Shown here: positions 1-6,822 of the stretch, in pieces | Layout: every line of letters starts with the position of its first letter | Position numbering within the stretch: position 1 is the stretch's first letter | Source: Flavipsychrobacter sp. | GTDB taxonomy: Bacteria; Bacteroidota; Bacteroidia; Chitinophagales; Chitinophagaceae | Direction of reading: 5' to 3' | NCBI GenBank assembly: GCA_021156265.1 | Contig: JAJNBR010000049.1 | Coordinates: forward strand, 1-15,377 | Length of the DNA stretch: 15,377 bases | Notes under the pieces: model-generated | Database searches by the model: none | Seen by the model: only the letters and a program-made list of their open reading frames with translations | Told to the model about the DNA's origin: nothing | Position numbers and translations under genes: made by a program

Positions 1-82
1 ACTTGTTTGAGGCCGTAAAATTAACAGATATGCCTGTTATAAGAAATCTTTATTTCCAGCCGCCCTTACGTAATATTGCACC

Positions 83-724
83 ATGGCAACATACGATCAG
101 CTATTTGAGAACAATAAAAAGTGGGTGGCCGAAAAAATAGCCAGCGACAAAAACTTCCTGAACAAACTGGGTAGCAACCAGGAACCGGATTATCTCTATA
201 TAGGATGCTCAGACAGCAGAGTACCCGCAAACGAGATAATGGGCCTGGAACCCGGAGAAGTCTTTGTGCACCGAAACATCGCCAACCTGGTTCCAAACAT
301 CGATCTCAATGTAATGTCCGTTATCAATTATGCTGTCGAGAACCTTCATGTAAAACATATCATCGTTTGCGGACACTACAATTGCGGAGGGGTTAAAGCT
401 GCCATGACGCCGAAAGACATGGGTATTCTCAATCCATGGCTCCGAAACATCAGGGATGTGTACCGGCTGCATGAAAAAGAACTGGACACCATAGGAGACG
501 AACATGAAAAGTACAACCGCCTGGTAGAGCTCAATGTAGTGGAGCAATGCCGAAACGTGATAAAAACAGCCGCCGTTCAAAAATCGTATGCTGCTAATGG
601 ATATCCTATTGTTCATGGATGGGTGTTTGACCTGGAGACGGGCCTGTTTAAAGATCTAAACATAAACTTCGAAAAGGTTTTAGAGCAAATTCAGAAAATA
701 TACAACCTCACCGAGCCTCATTAA
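83..724 (+). CDS. can: Beta-class carbonic anhydrase
   Basis: This enzyme interconverts CO2 and bicarbonate in the cytoplasm, supplying bicarbonate to carboxylases and helping pH balance. The 213-residue product has the zinc-site signature of beta-carbonic anhydrases: CSDSRVP at residues 42-48 (Cys42 is a zinc ligand, and the Asp44/Arg46 dyad is catalytic) and HYNCGG at 98-103 (His98 and Cys101 are zinc ligands). The length is normal for the family and no key residue is missing. The ATG at 83 gives the expected short N-terminal helix. No clear Shine-Dalgarno sequence precedes it, which is usual for Bacteroidota. An acyltransferase gene follows 11 bases downstream on the same strand, so the two are probably cotranscribed, though their functions do not obviously connect. 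The family call is firm; the symbol is by similarity to E. coli Can. Confidence 0.96.
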   Translation: MATYDQLFENNKKWVAEKIASDKNFLNKLGSNQEPDYLYIGCSDSRVPANEIMGLEPGEVFVHRNIANLVPNIDLNVMSVINYAVENLHVKHIIVCGHYNCGGVKAAMTPKDMGILNPWLRNIRDVYRLHEKELDTIGDEHEKYNRLVELNVVEQCRNVIKTAAVQKSYAANGYPIVHGWVFDLETGLFKDLNINFEKVLEQIQKIYNLTEPH

Positions 725-735
725 CCTATTGCAGC

Positions 736-1587
736 ATGTATTATTTGCTGTTGGCCATTTTTTATCCGCTATCGCTTCTTCCATTACGGGTTTTATACTT
801 GTTGTCCGATGGAATGTTTATAATAGCCTACTACCTGTTGGGCTACCGCAAAGCCCTTGTTTATGACAATCTGCAACAAGCATTCCCCAATAAAAGCCGC
901 AAAGAACTTCTTACAATAAGAAAACAGTTCTTTCGCAATTTCTGTGATCAATGGATAGAAACGCTCAAGCTGCTATCTATCTCAGAAAAAGAATTGAATA
1001 AACGCATAACCGGGAACTGGGAAGTTTTCGATCATCTTTTCGATAAAGGAAAGAACGCCTATGCTCTACTGGGACATACTTTCAATTGGGAATGGGCGAA
1101 TGTAGCTTGCCAATATAACGTGCGTCAACATTTTGCAGGCTTCTATATGCCGATTGATAATACCGCGTTTGATAGGCTGATGATAAAAGCCAGAACGAGA
1201 AGCGGCGCATGGCTAATATCAATGAAGGCAAAAAAAGCCATGCAGCGACTGGAAGGTGAACGATACATTGTTGGCTTGGTCGCAGATCAAAACCCTTCTG
1301 CATTGCAACACGCGGTATGGTTGCAGTTTATGAATAGTGAAACCGCGTTTTTCGGTGGTCCTGAAAAGCTTGCCAGGAGAGTAAAAGCAGCTGTTGTATT
1401 CGCAGGGATCAAAAAAATAAAGCGTGGGTATTATAACGTTCACCTGCATTTATTGACGGAAGATGCCAGTCAAACTGAAAATGGTTCTGTTATGCGGCAT
1501 TACGTACAATTCATGGAACACCAACTGCATGAGCAACCTACCAACTGGCTATGGACGCACAGGCGGTGGAAATACAAAAGAAACTAG
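736..1587 (+). CDS. Lipid A biosynthesis-type acyltransferase (LpxL/HtrB family)
   Basis: The predicted product is an inner-membrane acyltransferase of the LpxL/HtrB/LpxM family, which moves an acyl chain from acyl-ACP onto a lipid A precursor or related lipid. The protein has 283 residues. It begins with a hydrophobic segment (about residues 1-35) that should anchor it in the membrane. It carries the catalytic HX4E motif as His114...Glu119, within GHTFNWEW. Later family features are VADQNPS, an FFGGPEKLARR block, and the C-terminal LWTHRRWK. In Bacteroidota such proteins are often annotated only as lysophospholipid acyltransferase family, so the exact acceptor is not known from sequence. The gene lies 11 bases after the carbonic anhydrase gene. 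Its TAG stop overlaps the stop of the convergent lipid kinase gene within the four bases CTAG at 1584-1587. Confidence 0.92.
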   Translation: MYYLLLAIFYPLSLLPLRVLYLLSDGMFIIAYYLLGYRKALVYDNLQQAFPNKSRKELLTIRKQFFRNFCDQWIETLKLLSISEKELNKRITGNWEVFDHLFDKGKNAYALLGHTFNWEWANVACQYNVRQHFAGFYMPIDNTAFDRLMIKARTRSGAWLISMKAKKAMQRLEGERYIVGLVADQNPSALQHAVWLQFMNSETAFFGGPEKLARRVKAAVVFAGIKKIKRGYYNVHLHLLTEDASQTENGSVMRHYVQFMEHQLHEQPTNWLWTHRRWKYKRN

Positions 1588-2462
1588 GGAACGAGCACTT
1601 TCTGGATACACTGTTCCAGGTGAAACCGTACTGTATTTTCGCATGGGCGCGCATCGCCGTCCAATTGCATCATGCTCAGTGATGGATGGGAGATAATAAT
1701 TTCCTTACCACGATAGTGCTGTACATACTTGCTCCGCGTGATTGAGCCATTCATTGCTTTCAATACTAATTGTCCTCCCAGCATTTTTGGAAATTTGCGG
1801 ATGACTATGACGTCGAATAAGCCATCTGTCCAGCTGGCTTCAGGCGCTATCTGGAAATTGTAGCCGAACTGCTTGCCATTCGCAATGCTGATGATAAACG
1901 CCCGCTCCTTCACTTCCTCACCATCTATCTTGATGCTCCAGTCATTTTCCTTGTACATCCACAGGTGTTTGGCGACCAGCCAGCTATAGGCAGCAAAACC
2001 GCGGCGACTGCTTTTAGCAAACTCATGAGAGATCAAAACATCAAACGCAACACCGGCATTGCTGATAAACGGCACGCCGTTCGCAAAGCCGATATCTATT
2101 TTGGTGAGGTTCCCTTTATTGATAATATCAATAGCCTGCTCTGTATCGCGTGGAATGCCGAGTGTACGGGCCATCCCGTTACCCGAACCCTTCGGAACAA
2201 TGGCCAGTGCGGTGTCTGTTCCCCAAAGTCCTGCAGTGATGTCGTTCACCGAACCGTCTCCGCCAACGGCAACTACAGCAAATGCGTTTCTCGCAGCCGC
2301 CTCGCGCGCGATGAATGTGCCATGTTTAGGATATTCAGTAAACACTATCTCATAGCTGAATATGTTCAGATCAAGCTTTTTGTCTATTGCCAGCTGTACA
2401 CTTTTTCTCCTATCTACTCCAGACTTCTGGTTGATCACAAAGACCAGGTGCTGTTTACTCAT
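1584..2462 (-). CDS. Diacylglycerol/lipid kinase family protein (YegS/DgkB-like)
   Basis: This is a soluble lipid kinase of the diacylglycerol kinase catalytic-domain family, which phosphorylates a membrane lipid such as diacylglycerol using ATP. The 292-residue protein shows the nucleotide-binding signature GGDGSVND at residues 67-74 and the second conserved block PKGSGNGMA around 90-98. A beta-rich C-terminal half ends in the typical MMQLDGDA segment. The length is normal for YegS/DgkB relatives. Its ATG at 2462 overlaps the TGA stop of nadC as ATGA, so translation is probably coupled to nadC. Its own stop overlaps the stop of the convergent acyltransferase gene, leaving no room for a terminator between them. 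The substrate cannot be told from the sequence; sphingosine-type or ceramide-type lipids are alternatives, since some Bacteroidota make sphingolipids. Confidence 0.92.
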   Translation of the reverse strand: MSKQHLVFVINQKSGVDRRKSVQLAIDKKLDLNIFSYEIVFTEYPKHGTFIAREAAARNAFAVVAVGGDGSVNDITAGLWGTDTALAIVPKGSGNGMARTLGIPRDTEQAIDIINKGNLTKIDIGFANGVPFISNAGVAFDVLISHEFAKSSRRGFAAYSWLVAKHLWMYKENDWSIKIDGEEVKERAFIISIANGKQFGYNFQIAPEASWTDGLFDVIVIRKFPKMLGGQLVLKAMNGSITRSKYVQHYRGKEIIISHPSLSMMQLDGDARPCENTVRFHLEQCIQKVLVP

Positions 2463-3208
2463 AGAATTTGTGCTTTCAAGCTGAGATCCATGCTAACGGC
2501 GTGATGTATCGTTGCGCCAACAGAAATAAAGTCAACCCCTGTTTTTGCGTAGTCTACTATGTTGTTGATGTTGATACCCCCGGAAGCTTCTGTTTCATAT
2601 TTGCCGGCAATGAGTTCTACTGCCTGCGCTAGTAGTTCAGGATTGTAGTTGTCAAGCATTATCCGGTGGATGTTGCCAACTGCCAATATCCTGCGTACAT
2701 CATCCTTCAGCATAATCATGTCATACAAGCCCATCCTGTGATTTTGGCCGCCCCCGATACGTACAGCTTCTTTCTCAAAGGTGCGGAACAGCGGCGTAGT
2801 TTTGCGAGTGTCAAGTATTTGCGTCTTATAGCCTTTGATCTTGTCGACATATTTGCGCGTAAGTGTCGCGATGCCGCTCATGCGCTGCATGCAATTGAGC
2901 GAAAGGCGCTCAGCCTGTAGGATAGTGTGCACGCTTGCGGCTACTTCAAAGGCTGTGTCGCCATGTACTACTACATCACCATCATGCTTGTAAATAGAAA
3001 AGCTTGCTCCCGGCTCGAGAAAATGGAATATTTCCTGCGCGAGATTTACACCCGCCAGTATGCCATTCTCCTTTACTTTCAGAACTGCTTTGCCTTTTGC
3101 ATCCTTCGGAATCGCCGCAAGCGTAGAATGATCTCCGGAACCGATATCTTCCTTCAATGCGGCAGCTATAAATTCTTTCGTGGTCAATGTGTCGAAATTT
3201 ACCGACAA
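2459..3208 (-). CDS. nadC: Quinolinate phosphoribosyltransferase (NadC) with an internal in-frame deletion
   Basis: NadC converts quinolinate and PRPP to nicotinate mononucleotide in de novo NAD synthesis. The ends match the family well: EDIGSGDHST (20-29), AERLSLNCMQRMSGIAT (99-115), DTRKTTP (133-139), GGGQNHRMGLYDMIMLKD (152-169), IMLDN (183-187) and EASGGININNI (207-217). However, the protein is 249 residues against about 280-290 for the family. LKD runs directly into DVRRILAVGNIHRIMLDN at residues 167-187, so about 32-37 residues are absent. That block normally holds the KDNH histidine, the AGG loop, a helix and the E-x-E strand with a catalytic glutamate. The frame is open across the junction, near 2702. 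The start is TTG at 3206-3208; there is no in-frame ATG upstream before a stop. It overlaps the kinase gene by four bases. Activity is doubtful: this may be a real deletion, a decaying gene or an assembly error. Confidence 0.88.
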   Translation of the reverse strand: MSVNFDTLTTKEFIAAALKEDIGSGDHSTLAAIPKDAKGKAVLKVKENGILAGVNLAQEIFHFLEPGASFSIYKHDGDVVVHGDTAFEVAASVHTILQAERLSLNCMQRMSGIATLTRKYVDKIKGYKTQILDTRKTTPLFRTFEKEAVRIGGGQNHRMGLYDMIMLKDDVRRILAVGNIHRIMLDNYNPELLAQAVELIAGKYETEASGGININNIVDYAKTGVDFISVGATIHHAVSMDLSLKAQIL

Positions 3209-3265
3209 ATCTAGTAAATAGCTACCTGACGCGCCGGAGATAATAATTTCTTAATACTCGGTTGT

Positions 3266-4480
3266 CTAGGGCATTAATAAACAGCCGTCGCCATAGCTGA
3301 GAAAGCGATAGTCATTCATCAGTGCATAGTCATAGACTTTGCGCCAATCGTCACCAATCATCGCGGCAACCAGCAATAAAAGGGTAGATTGCGGCTGATG
3401 AAAATTGGTAATAAGAGCTGTAACTACCCGCGGTATATACCCGGGAGCTATCAGTATTTGCGTACGCGTTACCAGTTTTGGTTGTTTTGTCAGCAGCAGG
3501 TAATCAATAACAGCTTGTAACGCCTTTTCTGCGTTGACATTGGTTTCCCATTCATAAGGATCCCATTGTTGAACAGCGATCTCTGCAAAATCAGGCGTTA
3601 ACCCTTGCAGCAGCTTGACACCTATCCAATACAGGCTTTCCAGCGTCCGCATTGATGTGGTACCCACGGCGATAATAGGCTTGCCAATATTTAACCGCAA
3701 ACGCTGCAAGGTTTCTACTGAAACATCTATCCATTCGGCATGCATATCATGGTCTTGCATGGTTTCAGACTTGACCGGTTTGAACGTACCAGCACCAACA
3801 TGCAGTGTAACGTACTCTTTCTTAATGCCTCGTTCACTTAACGTGTTGAGTAACTCTTCCGTAAAGTGAAGGCCGGCAGTAGGCGCCGCTACGCTGCCTT
3901 CTATTTTTGCATATACCGTCTGGTAGGTAGACTCATCGCCCTCGTCTGCCTCACGGTGCAGGTATGGAGGCAAAGGAACTTTGCCTACATAATGCAGCAA
4001 CTCAGCAAACGTAAGGTCAGCATCCCACGCAAGTTCTAGTGTAAATGCGCTTTGCTCCCGTTCCATAATAGCTGCTGACAGCATGAAGTCAGGATCGCTA
4101 TGATGAATGCTCAACACCATCCCATGTTTCCATTTGCCGGCGCCGCCTATCATACACTTCCACAACACCTTCCCACGTTGATTCATGGCAGTTTGAACGT
4201 CGGCGTATTGCCTGTGTGGTTCCAGACAGAACACTTCGATAACACCTCCGGTTTCCTTTTTAAACAGCAGGCGCGCATGTAGCACTTTGGTCTGATTGAA
4301 AACCAGCAGTGTCTCCGGCGGCAAATGATCGGCCAGATTTCTGTACGTTGAATCTGATATCTTGCCAGCCTTGTATACAAGCAGTTTTGAGCTATCGCGT
4401 TCAGACAATGGATACCGGGCTATCTTCTCGTCCGGAAGATCGTAAGTAAAATTCTCGATTCTTAATTCCGAGGGGTGCAT
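3266..4480 (-). CDS. queA: S-adenosylmethionine:tRNA ribosyltransferase-isomerase (QueA)
   Basis: QueA transfers and isomerises the ribose of S-adenosylmethionine onto 7-aminomethyl-7-deazaguanine at the wobble position of Asn, Asp, His and Tyr tRNAs, forming epoxyqueuosine. Conserved blocks seen include YDLPDEKIARYPL near the N terminus, LLVFNQTKVLHARL, GSVAAPTAGLHFT, LHVGAGTFKPV, VGTTSMRTLES and TNFHQPQSTLLLLV. I chose the ATG at 4478-4480 (MHPSELRIENF), giving 404 residues. The frame stays open upstream to 4537, but those 19 codons lie inside the end of dgt and match nothing in the family. At this start the gene begins one base after the dgt stop, so the two are very likely cotranscribed and coupled. 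The protein is longer than the E. coli enzyme (about 356), a feature I associate with Bacteroidota QueA. Confidence 0.96.
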   Translation of the reverse strand: MHPSELRIENFTYDLPDEKIARYPLSERDSSKLLVYKAGKISDSTYRNLADHLPPETLLVFNQTKVLHARLLFKKETGGVIEVFCLEPHRQYADVQTAMNQRGKVLWKCMIGGAGKWKHGMVLSIHHSDPDFMLSAAIMEREQSAFTLELAWDADLTFAELLHYVGKVPLPPYLHREADEGDESTYQTVYAKIEGSVAAPTAGLHFTEELLNTLSERGIKKEYVTLHVGAGTFKPVKSETMQDHDMHAEWIDVSVETLQRLRLNIGKPIIAVGTTSMRTLESLYWIGVKLLQGLTPDFAEIAVQQWDPYEWETNVNAEKALQAVIDYLLLTKQPKLVTRTQILIAPGYIPRVVTALITNFHQPQSTLLLLVAAMIGDDWRKVYDYALMNDYRFLSYGDGCLLMP

Positions 4481-4481
4481 A

Positions 4482-5873
4482 CTATCTGATTTCAGGCACA
4501 TTAATACCAGTGATCTTTCGATACATATCAATTGCATAGAGGTCTGTCATTCCGGATATAAAGTCGACTATTGACTGGATATCGCTATACAGGCTTTCAG
4601 CTGTAAGCTTTAACGGGAACTGCTTGGAGACCAGCTGCAACAACTTTCCTGACTTGGTTTGCTGATGATATAATACAGCATGCACGAATTCCTTCAACAA
4701 ACCACCTATTACATTGTAACCGGCGATCTCCACCTCCACTACCAACTTATAGTTATAGATATACTTGTAGGAAAACTCGTTAATACGGTCTATCAGTTCC
4801 TGCTCATGGCTGGAAAGGCACTTCAGCAAATCTTTCTGCAATGTTCCTGAAAGAACAGCTTCTTCATTTTGCATAAAAGCCCTCGATAACTTGTCGGTCA
4901 TAAGACCAATCCACTTAGCCCTAATAAACTGTACTTTCTGATTATCATCGATCAGACTGTTCACCTTTCTCTCCAAATATTCCAGGCTATTGTATCCTTC
5001 TTCCTTTTCAAAAAACGGGTAGAAGAGTTCCTTGATGGTTTGCAGCGTCAGAATGTGCAGGCGGTGCGCATCCTCCATATCAATGATACGATAACAAATA
5101 TCATCAGCCGCTTCTGTAAGGAAGACAAACGGATGCCGCGCATATACATGCTCAAAACCTTCTGTTTTTGGTATCTCTAATTCAGTTGCTATCTGCTTGT
5201 AGATCTCCACCTCACTATCAAAGAAACCCGATTTCTTGGTAGCGATCAATCCTGTTGCTTTATTGAACCCCTCAACAGATGCACAGGGATATTTAACGAT
5301 CGAGGCAAGCGTGGCATAGGTGAGCCGGTATCCTCCCGGGTCTATTTCGTTGAAGTTGTTGGTGAGTATGCGAAAGGCATTAGAGTTGCCCTCAAACCTT
5401 TCGAGGTCTTTGAGCTGGTTTTCACTTAGCGCATTATGCACCAATCTCCGGCTTTCGCCTTCCATGGTTGCAAAGTAGGTCCGTATGGCGTCCTCGCCCG
5501 AATGTCCAAACGGCGGATTGCCAATGTCGTGGGCCAGGCAGGCAGCGGCTATTACTGATGGCAATTCATATTTATAAAACTCAATGAATGTATCATCGAC
5601 AGCTCCGTATTTCTCAGCTATAGCATCCCCGGCCGATTTGCCTAAAGAGCGCCCGACAGAGGCCACTTCCAGGCTATGCGTCAACCTGTTGTGCACGAAT
5701 ACAGCTCGTGGCAAAGGGAAGACCTGCGTCTTATTCTGCAACCGGCGGAAAGCAGACGAGAATATAATACGGTCATAATCCCTTAAAAATGAGTTGCGCA
5801 CCTGGTCAGGATTGAGGGTTTTCCCTTGCTTATCCCCGGTTCGTTTGGCGCTGTACAGGCTAGCCCAGTTCAT
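4482..5873 (-). CDS. dgt: Deoxyguanosinetriphosphate triphosphohydrolase (dGTPase), HD domain
   Basis: Dgt-type enzymes hydrolyse dGTP (and often other dNTPs) to the nucleoside and triphosphate, controlling the dNTP pool. With the ATG at 5871-5873 the protein has 463 residues and starts MNWASLYSAKRTG, the usual start of this subfamily. The N-terminal block DYDRIIFSSAFRRLQNKTQV (32-51) leads into the metal-binding HD set: His66 in HNRLTHSLEV, His115-Asp116 in AHDIGNPPFGHSG, and Asp257/258 in EAADDI. The C-terminal half is helical and regulatory. A TTG at 5898-5900 would add nine residues but falls in the divergent intergenic region and has no family support. The gene is followed one base later by queA. 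Its own promoter should lie in 5874-5960, but I could not find a convincing consensus on this strand. Confidence 0.95.
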   Translation of the reverse strand: MNWASLYSAKRTGDKQGKTLNPDQVRNSFLRDYDRIIFSSAFRRLQNKTQVFPLPRAVFVHNRLTHSLEVASVGRSLGKSAGDAIAEKYGAVDDTFIEFYKYELPSVIAAACLAHDIGNPPFGHSGEDAIRTYFATMEGESRRLVHNALSENQLKDLERFEGNSNAFRILTNNFNEIDPGGYRLTYATLASIVKYPCASVEGFNKATGLIATKKSGFFDSEVEIYKQIATELEIPKTEGFEHVYARHPFVFLTEAADDICYRIIDMEDAHRLHILTLQTIKELFYPFFEKEEGYNSLEYLERKVNSLIDDNQKVQFIRAKWIGLMTDKLSRAFMQNEEAVLSGTLQKDLLKCLSSHEQELIDRINEFSYKYIYNYKLVVEVEIAGYNVIGGLLKEFVHAVLYHQQTKSGKLLQLVSKQFPLKLTAESLYSDIQSIVDFISGMTDLYAIDMYRKITGINVPEIR

Positions 5874-5931
5874 TGTGTAAAAATGCAAATAATCCGGCAA
5901 TAGGACCGGGAATGATTGTCAGATTCAATAA

Positions 5932-5961
5932 TTGCCTTTGAAATATAAATCGCTATATTTG
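5932..5961 (+). promoter_or_regulatory. Bacteroidota-type promoter for the DUF4290-murA operon
   Basis: TTG at 5932-5934 is followed, after 19 bases, by TATATTTG at 5954-5961. The second box is a perfect match to the Bacteroidota -7 consensus TAnnTTTG, and the spacing fits the -33 TTG box. Transcription should start around 5967-5970, leaving a leader of roughly 138 bases before the ATG at 6106. This also argues against reading the in-frame TTG at 5932 as a start codon, because it would lie upstream of the transcript. Confidence 0.7.
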
Positions 5962-6067
5962 CTTAAGCGTACCCCGGCAATATTATCCACCTCTCCTTTC
6001 CCCCGGATAAAACTTGCCACTTGTTTTTCAAATCAACAATACGCCTTTACACCCTCATTGAAGGGGA

Positions 6068-6106
6068 ATGATTTTTTTACATCGTTTAAAACTTTTTATC
6101 CTGTAA
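6068..6106 (+). other. Possible 12-codon leader ORF overlapping the DUF4290 start (TAATG)
   Basis: Within the predicted leader, an ATG at 6068 opens a 12-codon frame (MIFLHRLKLFIL) whose TAA stop shares its last base with the ATG of the DUF4290 gene, giving TAATG. A purine run AAGGGGAA lies just before the ATG, though closer than an ideal Shine-Dalgarno spacing. This could couple translation into the downstream gene, or it could be chance in an AT-rich leader. Only the open frame and the overlap are seen directly. Confidence 0.3.
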
Positions 6107-6816
6107 TGGAATATAATACTACGCGCAGCAAGATGCTGATGCCCGAATACGGCAGAAATGTGCAGAGGATGGTAGAGTACCTGATGACGATCGAAGATCG
6201 CGACAGGCGTCGCAAAAATGCTGAGGCTATCATAGAACTGATGGGCACTCTGAATCCGCACCTCAAAACAATAGAAGACTACAAACACAAATTGTGGGAT
6301 CACCTGGTGCAGATGACCGATTTTAAGTTGGACGTAGACGCACCTTATCCAGCCCCAACACCCGAAGAACTATACAAAAAACCGGAGGTTCTGCCTTATC
6401 CGAAGTCGATCATCAAGCATCGACACATGGGTAAGAACCTGGAATCATTGATACAAAAAGCACTGGCAGAGACAGATCCTGAAAAAAAGCAGGGCTTTAC
6501 CCAGGCCATCGGTTATTATATGAAGCTCGCCTATACCAACTGGCATAAAGAGCCTGTTCACGACGATATGATCAAGAACGAACTGGCTGAGTTAACCAAC
6601 GGCGAATTACATTACGAACCCGGAGGATATAAAGTCTATTTCGACCCACGTACCAACTTCAAGCAAAACAATAACAACAACAATAACCGCAACCGTAATT
6701 TCAAAGGCGGCGGCGGACAGGGTGGTCAGCGTAGTGGTGGTGGTGGCGGCAATTACAGCGGCGGCGGTAGTGGCAACTACAACAAAAACCGTAAATTCAA
6801 AAACAAGAACAAATAA
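6106..6816 (+). CDS. DUF4290 family protein with Asn/Gly/Arg-rich tail
   Basis: This is a Bacteroidota-restricted protein of unknown function, recognised as DUF4290 from its start (MEYNTTRSKMLMPEYGRNVQ) and its conserved helical body (about residues 1-180). The body is charged, with no signal peptide or membrane segment, so it is probably cytoplasmic. The last 50 or so residues (183-236) are low complexity: a run of seven Asn, then Gly-rich stretches with scattered Arg, Tyr and Asn, then a Lys/Asn end. Such tails resemble RNA-binding or condensing regions, but that is inference. The ATG at 6106 is preferred to the open TTG frame from 5932 because that TTG is the -33 box of the promoter. The gene ends six bases before murA and is almost certainly cotranscribed with it, suggesting a possible link to the envelope or division. 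Confidence 0.88.
   Translation: MEYNTTRSKMLMPEYGRNVQRMVEYLMTIEDRDRRRKNAEAIIELMGTLNPHLKTIEDYKHKLWDHLVQMTDFKLDVDAPYPAPTPEELYKKPEVLPYPKSIIKHRHMGKNLESLIQKALAETDPEKKQGFTQAIGYYMKLAYTNWHKEPVHDDMIKNELAELTNGELHYEPGGYKVYFDPRTNFKQNNNNNNNRNRNFKGGGGQGGQRSGGGGGNYSGGGSGNYNKNRKFKNKNK
6660..6790 (+). repeat. Low-complexity simple-sequence stretches inside the DUF4290 gene
   Basis: The 3' part of the DUF4290 gene contains an AAC/AAT-type triplet run (about 6663-6690, coding for Asn) and GGT/GGC triplet runs (about 6706-6775, coding for Gly). Both are in phase with codons, so expansion or contraction would change the tail length without a frameshift. The repeats are imperfect, with synonymous codon mixing, which suggests selection on the amino-acid composition rather than recent slippage. 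Confidence 0.7.
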
Positions 6817-6822
6817 GCTTAC

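Noticed and set aside
1..140. Open frame from the left edge to a TAG at 138-140, overlapping the start of the carbonic anhydrase gene; another frame stops at 16-18.
   Set aside because: It has no recognisable family sequence, and a 58-base overlap with a well-supported gene is unlikely. An upstream gene ending at 16-18 is possible but rests on five codons only.
3206..3213. TAGATTTG on the minus strand at the nadC start, resembling a -7 box.
   Set aside because: No TTG lies 17-23 bases upstream, and the box would include the start codon itself.
4481..4537. Longer QueA start.
   Set aside because: The extra 19 residues lie within the dgt coding end and have no family match.
5932..6105. N-terminal extension of the DUF4290 protein from a TTG.
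   Set aside because: The TTG is the -33 element of the promoter, and the family starts at MEYNTTR.
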